From Planococcus shixiaomingii (lineage in GTDB: Bacteria > Bacillota > Bacilli > Bacillales_A > Planococcaceae): 64,000 nt of DNA. Position 1 is the first letter of the stretch. Each line of letters begins with the position of its first letter. The position numbers and the translations under genes were made by a program. Location: positions 3,208,001 to 3,272,000 of the forward strand of contig NZ_CP129236.1 of NCBI RefSeq assembly GCF_030413615.1. Direction: 5' to 3'. Shown here piece after piece: positions 27,842 through 36,456 of the stretch. Below the pieces are notes generated by a model that made no database searches, was not told where the DNA came from, and was given only the letters and a program-made list of their open reading frames with translations.

Positions 27842-28714
27842 CTATTTTACCCAGCCAAGAATCATTTCGCGGATCAATTTACTGGCTGTGTTCGCGGTTT
27901 GATCGGAATGATCGTAAACCGGCGCCACTTCCACCAAGTCGAAGCCGACGACGTTGATGTCGGATGCTGCGATTGCGTGGATCGATGCGAGCAGTTCGCG
28001 CGATGTGATGCCGCCTGCATCGACTGTGCCGGTTCCAGGCGCGTGCGCCGGATCCAAGACGTCGATATCGATCGTCACATATACAGGACGCCCTGCAAGT
28101 GTCGGCAAGACTTCTTTCAGCGGCTCAAGCACTTCGAACATGGAAATGTGCATGCCGTTTTCTTTAGCCCACTGGAATTCTTCTTTCATGCCAGAACGGA
28201 TGCCGAATGAATAAACGTTCGACGGTCCGATGTGATCAGCAATTTTACGGATCGGTGTTGAATGGGAATATTCTTCACCTTCGTAATGTTCGCGAAGGTC
28301 TGTGTGCGCGTCAAAATGGATGATCGCCAAATCTTCGTATTTGCTGGCAACAGCTTTCATGACCGGCAAAGATACGAGGTGTTCGCCGCCCATGCCCATC
28401 GGAATTTTGCCGTCATTTAATAACGTATGGATATACGTTTCGATTTCCAGCAAGCTTTTTTCCGGATTGCCGAAAGGCAGCGGAATATCACCAGCGTCGA
28501 AAAATTTCACGTCGTCAAGCTCACGGTCCAAATACGCACTGTACTCTTCAAGACCGATGGAAACTTCACGGATTTTATTCGGGCCAAAACGGGATCCAGG
28601 ACGGTAGCTTACTGTCCAGTCCATCGGCATGCCGTAAAGCACCGCTTTGGATTCCTCATAGTTTGGGTGGCTCTTGATAAATACTTTTCCAGAATAGGTT
28701 TCGTCAAATCTCAT
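27842..28714 (-). CDS. speB: Agmatinase
   Basis: Binuclear manganese ureohydrolase converting agmatine to putrescine and urea. 290 aa, normal length. Metal-ligand motifs GMGGEHLVSLP (His), IIHFDAHTDLRE (two Asp and a His) and TIDIDVLDPAHAPGTG (two Asp). ATG at 28714 lies three bases after the speE stop, so speE-speB is one unit giving putrescine and then spermidine, as in B. subtilis. Confidence 0.96.
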   Translation of the reverse strand: MRFDETYSGKVFIKSHPNYEESKAVLYGMPMDWTVSYRPGSRFGPNKIREVSIGLEEYSAYLDRELDDVKFFDAGDIPLPFGNPEKSLLEIETYIHTLLNDGKIPMGMGGEHLVSLPVMKAVASKYEDLAIIHFDAHTDLREHYEGEEYSHSTPIRKIADHIGPSNVYSFGIRSGMKEEFQWAKENGMHISMFEVLEPLKEVLPTLAGRPVYVTIDIDVLDPAHAPGTGTVDAGGITSRELLASIHAIAASDINVVGFDLVEVAPVYDHSDQTANTASKLIREMILGWVK

Positions 28715-28717
28715 CGT

Positions 28718-29551
28718 TTATTCGCCCGCCATATCTTTTACGAATTTTGGAAGCACGAATGCCGCATTGTGTAATTCTTTCGTGTAGTATTTCGTATCGA
28801 TTTCGTGGAAGCGCTCAGCCGGCACAGCCAACGGATCGTATTTTTTCGAACCGATTGTGAATGCCCAAAGGCCTGACGGGTAAGTCGGGATGTTTGCCAA
28901 GTACAATTTCGTGATCGGGAAGATCTCCTTCACGTCTTTTTGCACTTGCTCAATCAAATCCGCTTTAAACCACGGGTTGTCCGATTGCGCGACAAAAATG
29001 CCGTCTTCTTTCAACGCACGGGAAATTCCTGCGTAGAAGCCTTTTGTGAATAAGTTTACAGCAGGGCCAACCGGCTCAGTAGAATCTACCATAATGACGT
29101 CATACTTGTTTTCGGATTCTGCAATGTGCATGAAACCGTCTCCGACAATCACTTCAACGCGCGCATCTTCAAGCCCTGAAGCAATCGATGGCAAGAATTT
29201 TTTCGAGTACTCGATCACTTTGCCGTCAATGTCGACAAGCGTCGCTTTTTTTACAGATGGGTGCTTAAGCACTTCGCGGATTACTCCACCGTCGCCGCCG
29301 CCGACAACCAAAACGTTTTCTGGGTTAGGGTGAGTAAACAACGGCACGTGCGCCACCATTTCATGGTAAACAAACTCGTCTTTTTCTGATGTCATGACCA
29401 TGCCGTCAAGGAACAGCATATTGCCCCATTCCGCTGTTTCTGCCATTTCAAGATACTGAAAATCCGTTTGTTCCGTATGAAGCGTTTTGTTGATTTTCAT
29501 CGTGATTCCGAAATTTTCCGTCTGCTTTTCTGTGTACCAAAATCCTGCCAT
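28718..29551 (-). CDS. speE: Spermidine synthase
   Basis: Transfers aminopropyl from decarboxylated SAM to putrescine. 277 aa. Motifs: [34 protein letters not shown] (decarboxylated-SAM loop), [14 protein letters not shown], and [16 protein letters not shown] with the catalytic Asp. ATG at 29551 has GAAGGAG upstream. The gene pair speE-speB is followed in B. subtilis upstream by pbpG and ywhD; here the pbpG position is occupied by a hairpin-rich non-coding segment. Confidence 0.96.
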   Translation of the reverse strand: MAGFWYTEKQTENFGITMKINKTLHTEQTDFQYLEMAETAEWGNMLFLDGMVMTSEKDEFVYHEMVAHVPLFTHPNPENVLVVGGGDGGVIREVLKHPSVKKATLVDIDGKVIEYSKKFLPSIASGLEDARVEVIVGDGFMHIAESENKYDVIMVDSTEPVGPAVNLFTKGFYAGISRALKEDGIFVAQSDNPWFKADLIEQVQKDVKEIFPITKLYLANIPTYPSGLWAFTIGSKKYDPLAVPAERFHEIDTKYYTKELHNAAFVLPKFVKDMAGE

Positions 29552-29609
29552 CTATAATCAAACTCCTTCATATTTAAGAATAAATTCTTTTTTACGTTCT
29601 TATTTTTAC

Positions 29610-29625
29610 ATACTTTTAAAAGTAT
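29610..29625. promoter_or_regulatory. Perfect 16-base palindrome upstream of speE
   Basis: ATACTTTTAAAAGTAT is self-complementary over 16 bases and lies 60 bases before the speE start in an AT-rich leader. It could be an operator of the polyamine operon; AT richness makes chance occurrence plausible. Confidence 0.3.
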
Positions 29626-29704
29626 AAGTGATTTTAAGGAAAGTGCAATAATTTTTTCCACATGGTTCTCTACCCGCTTCGGCTAATATTATTCTTAAAA
29701 AACA

Positions 29705-29752
29705 AAAAGGCTTTCTGCACAGGGAATCTTTTCCCTTCACAGAAAACCTTTT
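29705..29752 (-). terminator. Terminator-like hairpin between ywhD and speE
   Basis: Long imperfect stem pairing AAAAAGGCTTTCTG..GGGAA with TTCCC..CAGAAAACCTTTTT, T-rich on both exits; the minus exit reads TTTTTGTTTTTT. It would stop transcription coming from ywhD. Confidence 0.6.
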
Positions 29753-29805
29753 TGAGCCTGATGGTGCGGAGCAAGAAACATGAGGCATTGGCTTGGGTTT
29801 GCCAC

Positions 29806-30029
29806 ACTTTAACTGCCAGTAAGTCCTCCACTTTCTAAGTGGAGGCACTGGCAGTTAAAGTCCGATTGGATCAACTAACAATCAGTTGGGGGTGAGAACC
29901 CCCAACTGATTGAGTTTCTCTTTATCGCAATGGCTCATGTCACCCGCTCGCATTTCAGGTGTCCTAGCTTTATATTTAAAGCTGTTTCTAGTGTACTTCC
30001 TTTTCCACCCAACTTCAACTGCCAATAAG
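29806..30029. mobile_element. Hairpin-rich element, possible IS200/IS605-type remnant
   Basis: Non-coding segment with two long hairpins: 29807-29860 (14 bp CTTTAACTGCCAGT paired with its complement, enclosing a 9-bp CCTCCACTT stem with loop TCT) and 29880-29911 (14 bp AATCAGTTGGGGGT with a GAGA loop). A diverged third copy of the first arm, ACTTCAACTGCCAATAAGC, lies at 30011-30029. Subterminal hairpins without inverted-repeat ends are characteristic of IS200/IS605 elements and their non-autonomous derivatives, but no transposase or TnpB frame remains. It occupies the place held by pbpG in B. subtilis. Confidence 0.4.
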
Positions 30030-30070
30030 CGCATTTTTAATGTCATAAATCGTTCATTTTTCAGTTAATT

Positions 30071-30586
30071 TCAAGCGTTTAAATCTTTATGGAGCTGTTC
30101 TGAACTGCGGTTCCACATCTCTTCGTTATGGCTTTTCAAATAGTCGCGCAGCACTTTTTTCGACGGGTCGTCCATATGGTCGACCAGAATTTTGCGCTTC
30201 ATCGATTTGTCCATGCGGTTGACGTGGTCGGCCAAAATTTTGTAGCCGCGTCGTTTTTCCCGGTTGACGACCATTTCACAAGCAGCCATGCCTGCATAAT
30301 AAGGTCCTTGCGGATTAAAATCGATGGTTACCCACACAAGCCAGTAATCTTTGCCGCCTGCCGAGTCTTCCCGGTTGGTGGTGAACTTGATGCCGCGCTC
30401 TACTTCGCTTCTTGCATGCATCGCGCCGATGTCTACAATCGCTGTTCCTTCTTCTACGTCAATGATGACCGGAGAAACGTTTTCCAGCGACAACGAACCG
30501 ATGCCGTAGCCTTTATGGCCATCAGTGGGATCGTCTTTTATAATTGTGAAACCCAATTTTTGCTTTGGTTTTTCTTCATTTGCCAT
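30071..30586 (-). CDS. ywhD: YwhD family protein
   Basis: 171 aa from the ATG at 30586 (MANEEKPKQKLGF; GGAGGATTGTACAC upstream). Conserved Bacillales protein of unknown function; stretches such as IIKDDPTDGHKGYGIGSLSL, DIGAMHARSEVERGI and GPYYAGMAACEM are distinctive. Basic, helical C-terminus (KSMKRKILVDHMDDPSKKVL). Divergently transcribed from ywhB across a 61-base gap, as these two genes are close neighbours in B. subtilis; the intervening protease gene ywhC is absent here. Confidence 0.9.
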   Translation of the reverse strand: MANEEKPKQKLGFTIIKDDPTDGHKGYGIGSLSLENVSPVIIDVEEGTAIVDIGAMHARSEVERGIKFTTNREDSAGGKDYWLVWVTIDFNPQGPYYAGMAACEMVVNREKRRGYKILADHVNRMDKSMKRKILVDHMDDPSKKVLRDYLKSHNEEMWNRSSEQLHKDLNA

Positions 30587-30647
30587 GTGTACAATCCTCC
30601 GTTCTGATATGATGGTGTTATTCTCAAGAAAAGGAGCTGCATCCATT

Positions 30648-30833
30648 ATGCCATACGTAACTGTTAAAATGCTCGAAGGCCGCACAGAAGACCAAAAACG
30701 CGCGCTTGTCGAAAAAGTGACCGAAGCCGTTTCTGAAACAACTGGCGCACCGGTTGAAAACGTAGTCGTCTTCATCGAAGACATGAAAAAAACCGACTAC
30801 GGCACAAACGGTAAATTGTTTGCCGATCAGTAA
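30648..30833 (+). CDS. ywhB: 4-oxalocrotonate tautomerase family protein
   Basis: 61 aa tautomerase subunit beginning MPYVTVKMLEGRTEDQK; after Met removal Pro1 is the catalytic general base, and Arg11/Arg39-type positions are partly visible. The family converts 2-hydroxymuconate-like enols to ketones; physiological substrate in Bacillales is unknown. AAGGAGCTGCATCCATT precedes the ATG. An extended -10 (TGATATGAT, 30605-30613) in the ywhD-ywhB gap may drive it. Followed by a bidirectional terminator. Confidence 0.92.
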   Translation: MPYVTVKMLEGRTEDQKRALVEKVTEAVSETTGAPVENVVVFIEDMKKTDYGTNGKLFADQ

Positions 30834-30850
30834 AAACAAAATAGAAAGTA

Positions 30851-30871
30851 AAACTCCCAGAACGGGAGTTT
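30851..30871. terminator. Bidirectional terminator between ywhB and ywgA
   Basis: AAACTCCC / GGGAGTTT stem with loop AGAAC and T-rich exits on both strands, serving the convergent genes. Confidence 0.85.
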
Positions 30872-30878
30872 TTTTATT

Positions 30879-31379
30879 TTACATCAACACGGAAAGTTCC
30901 TCGATAAATTTGAATGCCTGGCTGATTTCGTCTTCCGTGAAATTAAGCTTGCCTTTGACGACGTGCAGCTTGTCGATTTGTTCGTCCCGCTCCAAATGGT
31001 CAAAATACAAAAGTGTTGCAGTCAGTTCCAAAAAGCGTCCGCTTTTCTCGTTGAGCTTCGTAGCCTGAAGCGGGTTGCCAAGCACCGATTTGCCAAGTGC
31101 ATTTCGGAATTCCAGCCCTTCCCCTGTTACGTTGTATCTGTATTGTACATACGAGCCTTTGTCTTCAAGCTCTTCTGAAACAAATCCCATGTCGCATAAT
31201 TCCTCAATGCGGGCCGTCAGTTCTTCTGAATACGGACCGTATATATGAAATTCATATTTCTCCTGAAATGGTACACCCATTTTTTTCAGTATGTAAATCA
31301 TTTTCTGTAATTTTTTGCGGCCGGTTACACCTTCCGCCAACGAAATAAAATCCACTATTTTAGCGTGTTCCTGGAGCAA
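30879..31379 (-). CDS. ywgA: YwgA family protein
   Basis: 166 aa, same length as B. subtilis YwgA; function unknown. Resembles winged-helix-like conserved proteins (GRKKLQKMIYILKKMGV, HIYGPYSEELTARIEELCDMGF, YNVTGEGLEF). The start is TTG at 31377-31379, directly behind the ywfO stop, with GAAGGAGGAG seven bases upstream inside ywfO. Paired with ywfO as in B. subtilis. Confidence 0.85.
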   Translation of the reverse strand: MLQEHAKIVDFISLAEGVTGRKKLQKMIYILKKMGVPFQEKYEFHIYGPYSEELTARIEELCDMGFVSEELEDKGSYVQYRYNVTGEGLEFRNALGKSVLGNPLQATKLNEKSGRFLELTATLLYFDHLERDEQIDKLHVVKGKLNFTEDEISQAFKFIEELSVLM

Positions 31380-32684
31380 TTATACTCCTCCTTCTCGAAG
31401 CATTTGCAAGATTTGCTGTTTGACGGCTTTCTTTTTGCCATCGATCAGCAATTCTGCTGGAAAATACAATTTATAATCGGTCCGCCGTTTGCCGGAAATG
31501 GCATCGACAATTTGGGATGACCGGGACAACTCTTTAATTTCGCCGGTCGGCATGAGCAGATGGATCGGCAACCGCTCTTCCTCTTCGCCTGGACGGTAAA
31601 AGTCATATGGCAAATCGGACGTTGAATCATCTATTAAATAATAATCGGGATCGATCCCCGCTTTTCTGAATAATTGAGAAAGCTCCCCTAGCTTGCGATA
31701 ATCCTTGCCTGGATCAAAGTCTACATATTGGAACAAGCGTCGATTGACAAAGCGGTCGCTTAAGTCGGATAAAATCGGGTCGCGTTCCGTCATCCACAAT
31801 TGGAAATAGGTCATCAAAACTCCTTCATCAAGCGCCAAATACTCTTTCAATGTAAAGGTTTTATTGAAAAATGCCTTAAAATGCGTCGGCGGCTGCTCAA
31901 AATGATAGCCGGTTTCGCTCAATTCCTTAGCCCGCTGCAAAATCTTCCGCAACACAACTTCCGCGCTTCGGGCAACCGGATGGAAATAAACTTGCCAGTA
32001 CATTTGGTAACGGCTCATGATATAGTCCTCGACTGCGTGCATGCCGCTTGATTTGATGACCACTTGGTCCTCGACCGGGCGCATAACGCGCAAAATGCGT
32101 TCCATATCAAAATGGCCGTAGGAAACGCCGGTATAATAGGCGTCGCGTTGCAGATAGTCCATGCGATCCGCATCTATCTGGCTTGAAATCAACGACACGA
32201 CTTGTTTGTTCGGATACGTTTTGGCAATGACTTCAGCCACTTTCTTTGGAAAGTCAGCCGAAACTTTTAATAGAACCGAATTGACTTCCGTATCGCCGAG
32301 CAGAATTTCCCTCGTGAACACTTCATGGTCGACGCTGAACACTTTTTCAAACGAATGCGAAAAAGGGCCATGCCCGAGATCGTGAAGCAGCGCCGCGCAT
32401 AAAACGACAAGGCGTTCGCTTTCATCCCATTCCGGTCGCTCATGAAAAATGTCATCGACTATTCGGCGGACAATTTCATAGACGCCAAGCGAATGGCTGA
32501 AACGGCTATGTTCGGCTCCGTGGAACACAAGATACGAAGTCCCTAATTGTTTGATTCGGCGAAGGCGCTGCACTTCGCGCGAATTGATTAAATCCCAAAT
32601 CACTTGGTCACGTACGTGGATGTACCGATGAACCGGATCTTTGAACACTTTTTCTTCTGCTAACTTTTGCGTAGCATAGCTCAT
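31380..32684 (-). CDS. ywfO: HD-domain phosphohydrolase, YwfO type
   Basis: 434 aa. N-terminal HD domain with the metal-binding set: RRIKQLGTSYLVFHGAEHSRFSH-region His, ALLHDLGHGPFSHSFE (HD), and SQIDADRMDYLQRDAYYTG (distal Asp). Related to dGTP triphosphohydrolases; some members hydrolyse nucleoside triphosphates, the physiological substrate here is not known. C-terminal about 150 residues are the YwfO-specific extension. ATG at 32684 has GGAGGTGTGCC upstream. Followed without gap by ywgA. Confidence 0.9.
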   Translation of the reverse strand: MSYATQKLAEEKVFKDPVHRYIHVRDQVIWDLINSREVQRLRRIKQLGTSYLVFHGAEHSRFSHSLGVYEIVRRIVDDIFHERPEWDESERLVVLCAALLHDLGHGPFSHSFEKVFSVDHEVFTREILLGDTEVNSVLLKVSADFPKKVAEVIAKTYPNKQVVSLISSQIDADRMDYLQRDAYYTGVSYGHFDMERILRVMRPVEDQVVIKSSGMHAVEDYIMSRYQMYWQVYFHPVARSAEVVLRKILQRAKELSETGYHFEQPPTHFKAFFNKTFTLKEYLALDEGVLMTYFQLWMTERDPILSDLSDRFVNRRLFQYVDFDPGKDYRKLGELSQLFRKAGIDPDYYLIDDSTSDLPYDFYRPGEEEERLPIHLLMPTGEIKELSRSSQIVDAISGKRRTDYKLYFPAELLIDGKKKAVKQQILQMLREGGV

Positions 32685-32737
32685 GGCACACCTCCAACAT
32701 TTTCTACTAACTTCTATTTTACCTTAGCCTCATTTTG

Positions 32738-33559
32738 TCATTCAAGAGGCGTTGGCAGCATTTTCTTATTCCGTTCCACTACACGGTTCAAATAAAACCC
32801 GTACAGCTCCATTTCTTCCGGCAGCAGCGGCTGCGGCGTCGGCATGCCGAGCATGCCGTACAAGTCCAGCACCACTTCCGGTACTGTAATGGCTCTCCCC
32901 AACAGTTCGCTGAGCGACGCCATCACTTCCGGTTGGATATCCGGGTAAGCAAATTTAGTGGTTTCACCGGCGAGCCCCGCTTCGTAAAAGTCGCGGATGA
33001 GTTCCGCGCGTTCGGCACCGCTGCCTTCGACGCAAAGATAAATTTGTACGGCGACACCTCGGCGAATGCGGCGCTGGGAAATACCCGCGAATTTCTTGCC
33101 GCCGATGCTCAAATCATAAGACCCCGGACAGTAAGAGCCGACGATTTCATATGCTTCAATTGGCGCTTCCGGGAACAAAGTCTGAATAAGTTCAAGCATC
33201 AAGTCGTAGCCAGACGAAATATCGATTGCGCTTTCCTGTTCCGACATGATCAGTGAAATATTTAAAACACCCGCATCGAGCACCACGGCCAAGCCGCCGG
33301 AATTGCGGACAATCGGCGTGAAGCCGCGCGACTCCAACAACTCCATACCCGCTCCAACATGCGGCAAACGATGATCTTGGATGCCGAGTACAACGGTGTT
33401 GTCGTGGACCCACGTACGGATGGTGGGCAAGCTCTTGCCCGAACCGACCAGTTCGCATAATGTATCGTCCGCGGCAAATGATTCCAGCGCGGAGCGGTTT
33501 TTCGCGCTCAAGGACTGATCCCAGAAACGCCACTTGGTTTCTTCTGAAAATAATGGCAT
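32738..33559 (-). CDS. lipL: Octanoyl-[GcvH]:protein N-octanoyltransferase
   Basis: Lipoate metabolism amidotransferase moving octanoyl from GcvH to E2 subunits of 2-oxoacid dehydrogenases. 273 aa. Cofactor transferase fold with RNSGGLAVVLDAGVLNISL, the acyl-accepting Cys144 in GSYCPGSYDLSIGGKK and the conserved Lys in GGKKFAGISQRR, features that distinguish LipL/LipM from LplA ligases; gene context (B. subtilis ywfL) favours LipL. ATG at 33559 has GAGGAGAAGTTGTT upstream. Confidence 0.9.
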   Translation of the reverse strand: MPLFSEETKWRFWDQSLSAKNRSALESFAADDTLCELVGSGKSLPTIRTWVHDNTVVLGIQDHRLPHVGAGMELLESRGFTPIVRNSGGLAVVLDAGVLNISLIMSEQESAIDISSGYDLMLELIQTLFPEAPIEAYEIVGSYCPGSYDLSIGGKKFAGISQRRIRRGVAVQIYLCVEGSGAERAELIRDFYEAGLAGETTKFAYPDIQPEVMASLSELLGRAITVPEVVLDLYGMLGMPTPQPLLPEEMELYGFYLNRVVERNKKMLPTPLE

Positions 33560-33732
33560 AACAACTTCTCCTCGTTCCTAATAGCTTCTTCTTAGTTTAC
33601 CCGACTCGCGCTCCGCTGAAAAGGAGTCTGAGCCATGACGAATTGGTGACAGCCATTTGTTTTGAAGGAAGTTAAAGGGTGGTTGTGATAAACTATTTTT
33701 GTGAGAGCAAGACTAAAAGGAGTGTTTGATAA

Positions 33733-34482
33733 ATGAATGAAGCAGCAATTACGTTAGACGGCTGGTACGTTCTTCATGATTTCCGTTCAATGGACTGGGT
33801 TTCATGGAAAATGCTTACGGACGAAGAGCGCCAGTTCGCAATTGACGAGTACCAAGCGTTTATCGAAAAAATCAATCAAGCGGACGAAAATAAAACCGGA
33901 GCCCACGCATTGTACTCTATCGTCGGCCAAAAAGCCGATTTGATGTTGATGCTATTGCGCGAAACGATGGACGAGCTGCGTGAACTTGAAACAGAATACA
34001 ATAAGCTGACATTGGTCGCTTATACAGTTCCAACTTATTCGTACGTTTCCGTTGTCGAACTTTCCAACTACCTTGCTGGAAAATCAGACGAAGATCCTTA
34101 CCAGAACGCACACGTGCGCGCACGTTTGTACCCTGAACTTCAGCGTTCTCAATACATTTGCTTCTATCCAATGGATAAACGCCGCGACGGCGATGACAAC
34201 TGGTACATGCTGCCGATGGATACTCGCAAAGAATTGATGCTGAGCCACGGGAAAATTGGCCGCAGCTATGCAGGCAAAGTAAAACAAATCATTTCCGGTT
34301 CTGTTGGCTTTGACGATTATGAGTGGGGCGTTACGCTTTTCGCAGATGACGTTCTTCAATTCAAGAAATTGATCTACGAAATGCGCTTTGACGAAGTCAG
34401 CGCACGCTATGCTGAATTCGGTTCATTCTATGTAGGAACGCGTTTAGACGCAGACCGCTTAGTAAAATTCTTAGAAGTTTAA
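33733..34482 (+). CDS. hemQ: Coproheme decarboxylase
   Basis: Last step of the Gram-positive coproporphyrin-dependent heme pathway: two oxidative decarboxylations of coproheme III to heme b. 249 aa chlorite-dismutase-like fold. Tyr145 in [18 protein letters not shown] is the residue known to form the catalytic radical, and His172 in [14 protein letters not shown] is the proximal ligand. AAGGAGTGTTTGATAA precedes the ATG. Single gene with its own terminator; neighbours lipL and ywf genes match B. subtilis. Confidence 0.96.
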   Translation: MNEAAITLDGWYVLHDFRSMDWVSWKMLTDEERQFAIDEYQAFIEKINQADENKTGAHALYSIVGQKADLMLMLLRETMDELRELETEYNKLTLVAYTVPTYSYVSVVELSNYLAGKSDEDPYQNAHVRARLYPELQRSQYICFYPMDKRRDGDDNWYMLPMDTRKELMLSHGKIGRSYAGKVKQIISGSVGFDDYEWGVTLFADDVLQFKKLIYEMRFDEVSARYAEFGSFYVGTRLDADRLVKFLEV

Positions 34483-34490
34483 AAATTAGA

Positions 34491-34508
34491 AGTCGCCTTT
34501 TGGCGGCT
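34491..34508 (+). terminator. hemQ terminator
   Basis: AGTCGCC / GGCGGCT stem, TTTT loop, then CTTTTTCTTTTT. Confidence 0.8.
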
Positions 34509-34603
34509 TTTTCTTTTTCTGCAGTACTGTCTAAATTTTGCCACAATCACTCTTACCCCCTGACATTTTCTGGGTTATACTAAAAGAAAAACGGGGTGTT
34601 TGC

Positions 34604-35620
34604 ATGCTAGTCAGGCGTCAGACAAATTACTCGAAATGGGCATTGTTATTACTGGTGTTAGTATTGAGCAGCAATCTTCTGTTGTATCGCTCTCCATTTT
34701 CAACAATCATCATCCCTGATGAAGCATTCTGGGTAGTAGCAGGTTCTCTTTTGGATTTAGCCGTCGTTTCTCCATTATTGCTGCTGGCTGCCTACCGCTT
34801 GTCGGCTAAACAATTTATCGGGTTTATCGCTACAGGTTTTATCATCGCGCGATTCCTTATCCCAGAATTATACTTCGAACCCTTCACCTTCATGTTTTAT
34901 ATTGGCATCGCTTTTGAAGCTTTGGTTTTATTCGCGGAAATCGCATTGCTCGGACTGGTATTCTATCATGCACCAGCCATTTACCGCTCCGTCAAGCAGC
35001 AAAACGACAGCCCGCTCTTCGCCTTGCTGCCAGCCGTTTATCAGCGCATTAAGCCAAATCTGCTAATTTCAGTTCTGCTTTCAGAAGCGCTCATGTTCTA
35101 CTACGCGTTTTGCACGTGGAAAAAGAAAGTGCCCGAAAAACTGACGAGTATTAGTTTGCATAAAAACACCAGCGCTATAGCGTTCAATGTCATGCTGATT
35201 CATGCAATTGTCATCGAAACCATTGGAATCCATTGGTGGCTGCACGAGAAATCACTCATTCTATCCATTGTACTGCTGCTCTTGAACATTTACAGTGTGA
35301 TTTATTTTATTGCGGATATCCAAGCCATCCGCCTAAATCCCGTGCGAATAAAAGACGGCAAGCTATACGCTTCGTTAGGCTTAGCAAAACGCATCGTTGT
35401 GCCATTGTCGTTTATCCGGAGCATACACTGGGGACAGGAACCCGAGAAAAGCGCCCTTTTATTTGTCGCAAACGATTTGGAAAATGCCGAACCGCAAGTG
35501 GTCATCAACTTTAAACATCCACAACAAGCCACTTTGTCATTTGGAATGACAAAAGATGTCTCGCAAATCGCCTTGAAAGTTGACGATCCTGAAAAATTAA
35601 AAGCATTATTAGAGGAATAA
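34604..35620 (+). CDS. Multi-pass membrane protein with cytosolic C-terminal domain, unknown
   Basis: 338 aa from the ATG at 34604 (MLVRRQTNYSKWALLLL; GGGGTG six to seven bases upstream). Seven or so hydrophobic segments within residues 10-245, including SLLDLAVVSPLLLLAAYRL and LILSIVLLLLNIYSVIYFIA, then a soluble tail of about 90 residues with a PH-like beta pattern (NPVRIKDGKLYASLGLAKRI, VVPLSFIRSIHWG). Not assigned to a characterised family; similar Bacillales proteins are sometimes labelled beta-carotene monooxygenase without support. Monocistronic, ending in a terminator that overlaps its stop codon. Confidence 0.8.
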   Translation: MLVRRQTNYSKWALLLLVLVLSSNLLLYRSPFSTIIIPDEAFWVVAGSLLDLAVVSPLLLLAAYRLSAKQFIGFIATGFIIARFLIPELYFEPFTFMFYIGIAFEALVLFAEIALLGLVFYHAPAIYRSVKQQNDSPLFALLPAVYQRIKPNLLISVLLSEALMFYYAFCTWKKKVPEKLTSISLHKNTSAIAFNVMLIHAIVIETIGIHWWLHEKSLILSIVLLLLNIYSVIYFIADIQAIRLNPVRIKDGKLYASLGLAKRIVVPLSFIRSIHWGQEPEKSALLFVANDLENAEPQVVINFKHPQQATLSFGMTKDVSQIALKVDDPEKLKALLEE

Positions 35621-35640
35621 AGCAGCCCGTGGGCTGCTTT
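35619..35640 (+). terminator. Terminator overlapping the membrane protein stop codon
   Basis: AAAGCAGCCC / GGGCTGCTTT stem followed by a T-rich tract; the TAA stop lies within its first bases. Confidence 0.85.
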
Positions 35641-35666
35641 TATTTTTTATGCTAAATTACATAATT

Positions 35667-35792
35667 TTCTTCATGAAGTATTTGAGCTCTTACATGAAGT
35701 TTAGCAATTTCTACATGAACTCTTGAGTCTTCTACATGACAAATGATGAGCTCTACATGAAGTTTATGTGATTCTATATGAACTTTTAATCT
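35667..35792. repeat. Array C1: six 21-base tandem units (core TACATGAA)
   Basis: CATGA (TATGA in the last) recurs at 35672, 35693, 35714, 35735, 35756 and 35777, exactly 21 apart. Unit 1 starts TTCTTCATGAAGT, unit 2 TCTTACATGAAGTTTAGCAA, unit 4 contains ATGACAAA. The same unit-by-unit differences recur in array C2, 227 bases downstream. Stops interrupt all frames, so it is not coding. It begins 27 bases after a terminator. Confidence 0.85.
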
Positions 35793-35893
35793 CTACCTAT
35801 CTTCCCTCAGATCTAATATCAATGGTTCAAATTAAAATTTTTTCAATTAAATCTCGTTGCTTTTAAAAGAGCAGACTAAACGCTGGAAATATT

Positions 35894-36019
35894 TTCTTCA
35901 TGAAGTGTTCAACTTCTTACATGAAGTTTCGCAATCCTTACATGAACTTCAGCAAATTCTACCTGACAAACAACGCTTGCTACATGAACTTTCCTCGTTC
36001 CTACATGAACTACGCAAAT
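35894..36019. repeat. Array C2: six 21-base tandem units, positional copy of C1
   Basis: CATGA (CCTGA in unit 4) at 35899, 35920, 35941, 35962, 35983 and 36004, exactly 21 apart, with a degenerate seventh unit. Unit 1 TTCTTCATGAAGT, unit 2 TCTTACATGAAGTTTCGCAA and unit 4 CTACCTGACAAA mirror units 1, 2 and 4 of C1. One plus frame reads as LHEL-like heptads but has no ribosome site and the same frame is stopped in C1. It ends 12 bases before the ywdK terminator. Between C1 and C2 lies about 100 bases of AT-rich DNA without features. Confidence 0.85.
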
Positions 36020-36031
36020 TCTGCACAAAAA

Positions 36032-36055
36032 AACAGCCCGCCTAAGCGAGCCGTT
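36032..36055 (-). terminator. ywdK terminator
   Basis: AACGGCTCGC / GCGGGCTGTT stem on the minus strand (two wobbles), followed by T6; five bases beyond the ywdK stop. Confidence 0.8.
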
Positions 36056-36060
36056 TCCTC

Positions 36061-36438
36061 TTATAACGCTTTTGCCGCAGCAATGATCAACATGATCCAG
36101 CCTGCGATGAACGCCACGCCGCCGATCGGTGTGATGGCGCCTAAAATACTGATGCCCGACAAGCTCAAGACGTACAAGCTGCCGGAGAATATAACGATTC
36201 CGGCAAGCATCAAGTAGCCTGCCCAGTTTAATGAAGAAATCGGCCCGATGAACGTCGAACTCATCAGCACCGCAACAATCATCAATCCGATGGAATGAAA
36301 CATTTGATACTGTACTGCGGTTTGCCAAGTGGCAATATATTTATCTGCGACGCGTCCTTCAAGCATATGCGCGCCAAAAGCACCGAATGCGACGGACAAC
36401 AAAGCGTTGACCGCTCCGGCAATCAAGAAAAACTTCAT
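36061..36438 (-). CDS. ywdK: DUF423 membrane protein
   Basis: 125 aa from the ATG at 36438 (MKFFLIAGAVNALLSVAFGAFGAH region; GGAAAGAGGAGAAAGC upstream). Four hydrophobic helices with the family's conserved FGAFGAH and YQMFHSIGLM and a Gly-rich last helix (GAITPIGGVAFIAGW). Function unknown. Coupled to ywdI, whose stop lies 19 bases upstream; the order ywdI-ywdK near ung is conserved in B. subtilis. Confidence 0.92.
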   Translation of the reverse strand: MKFFLIAGAVNALLSVAFGAFGAHMLEGRVADKYIATWQTAVQYQMFHSIGLMIVAVLMSSTFIGPISSLNWAGYLMLAGIVIFSGSLYVLSLSGISILGAITPIGGVAFIAGWIMLIIAAAKAL

Positions 36439-36456
36439 GCTTTCTCCTCTTTCCAC

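Noticed and set aside
35857..36045. 62-codon plus-strand frame with LHEL-type heptads over array C2
   Set aside because: It has no ribosome site, and the same frame in the sister array C1 contains stops. A period of 21 makes heptads in every open frame automatically.
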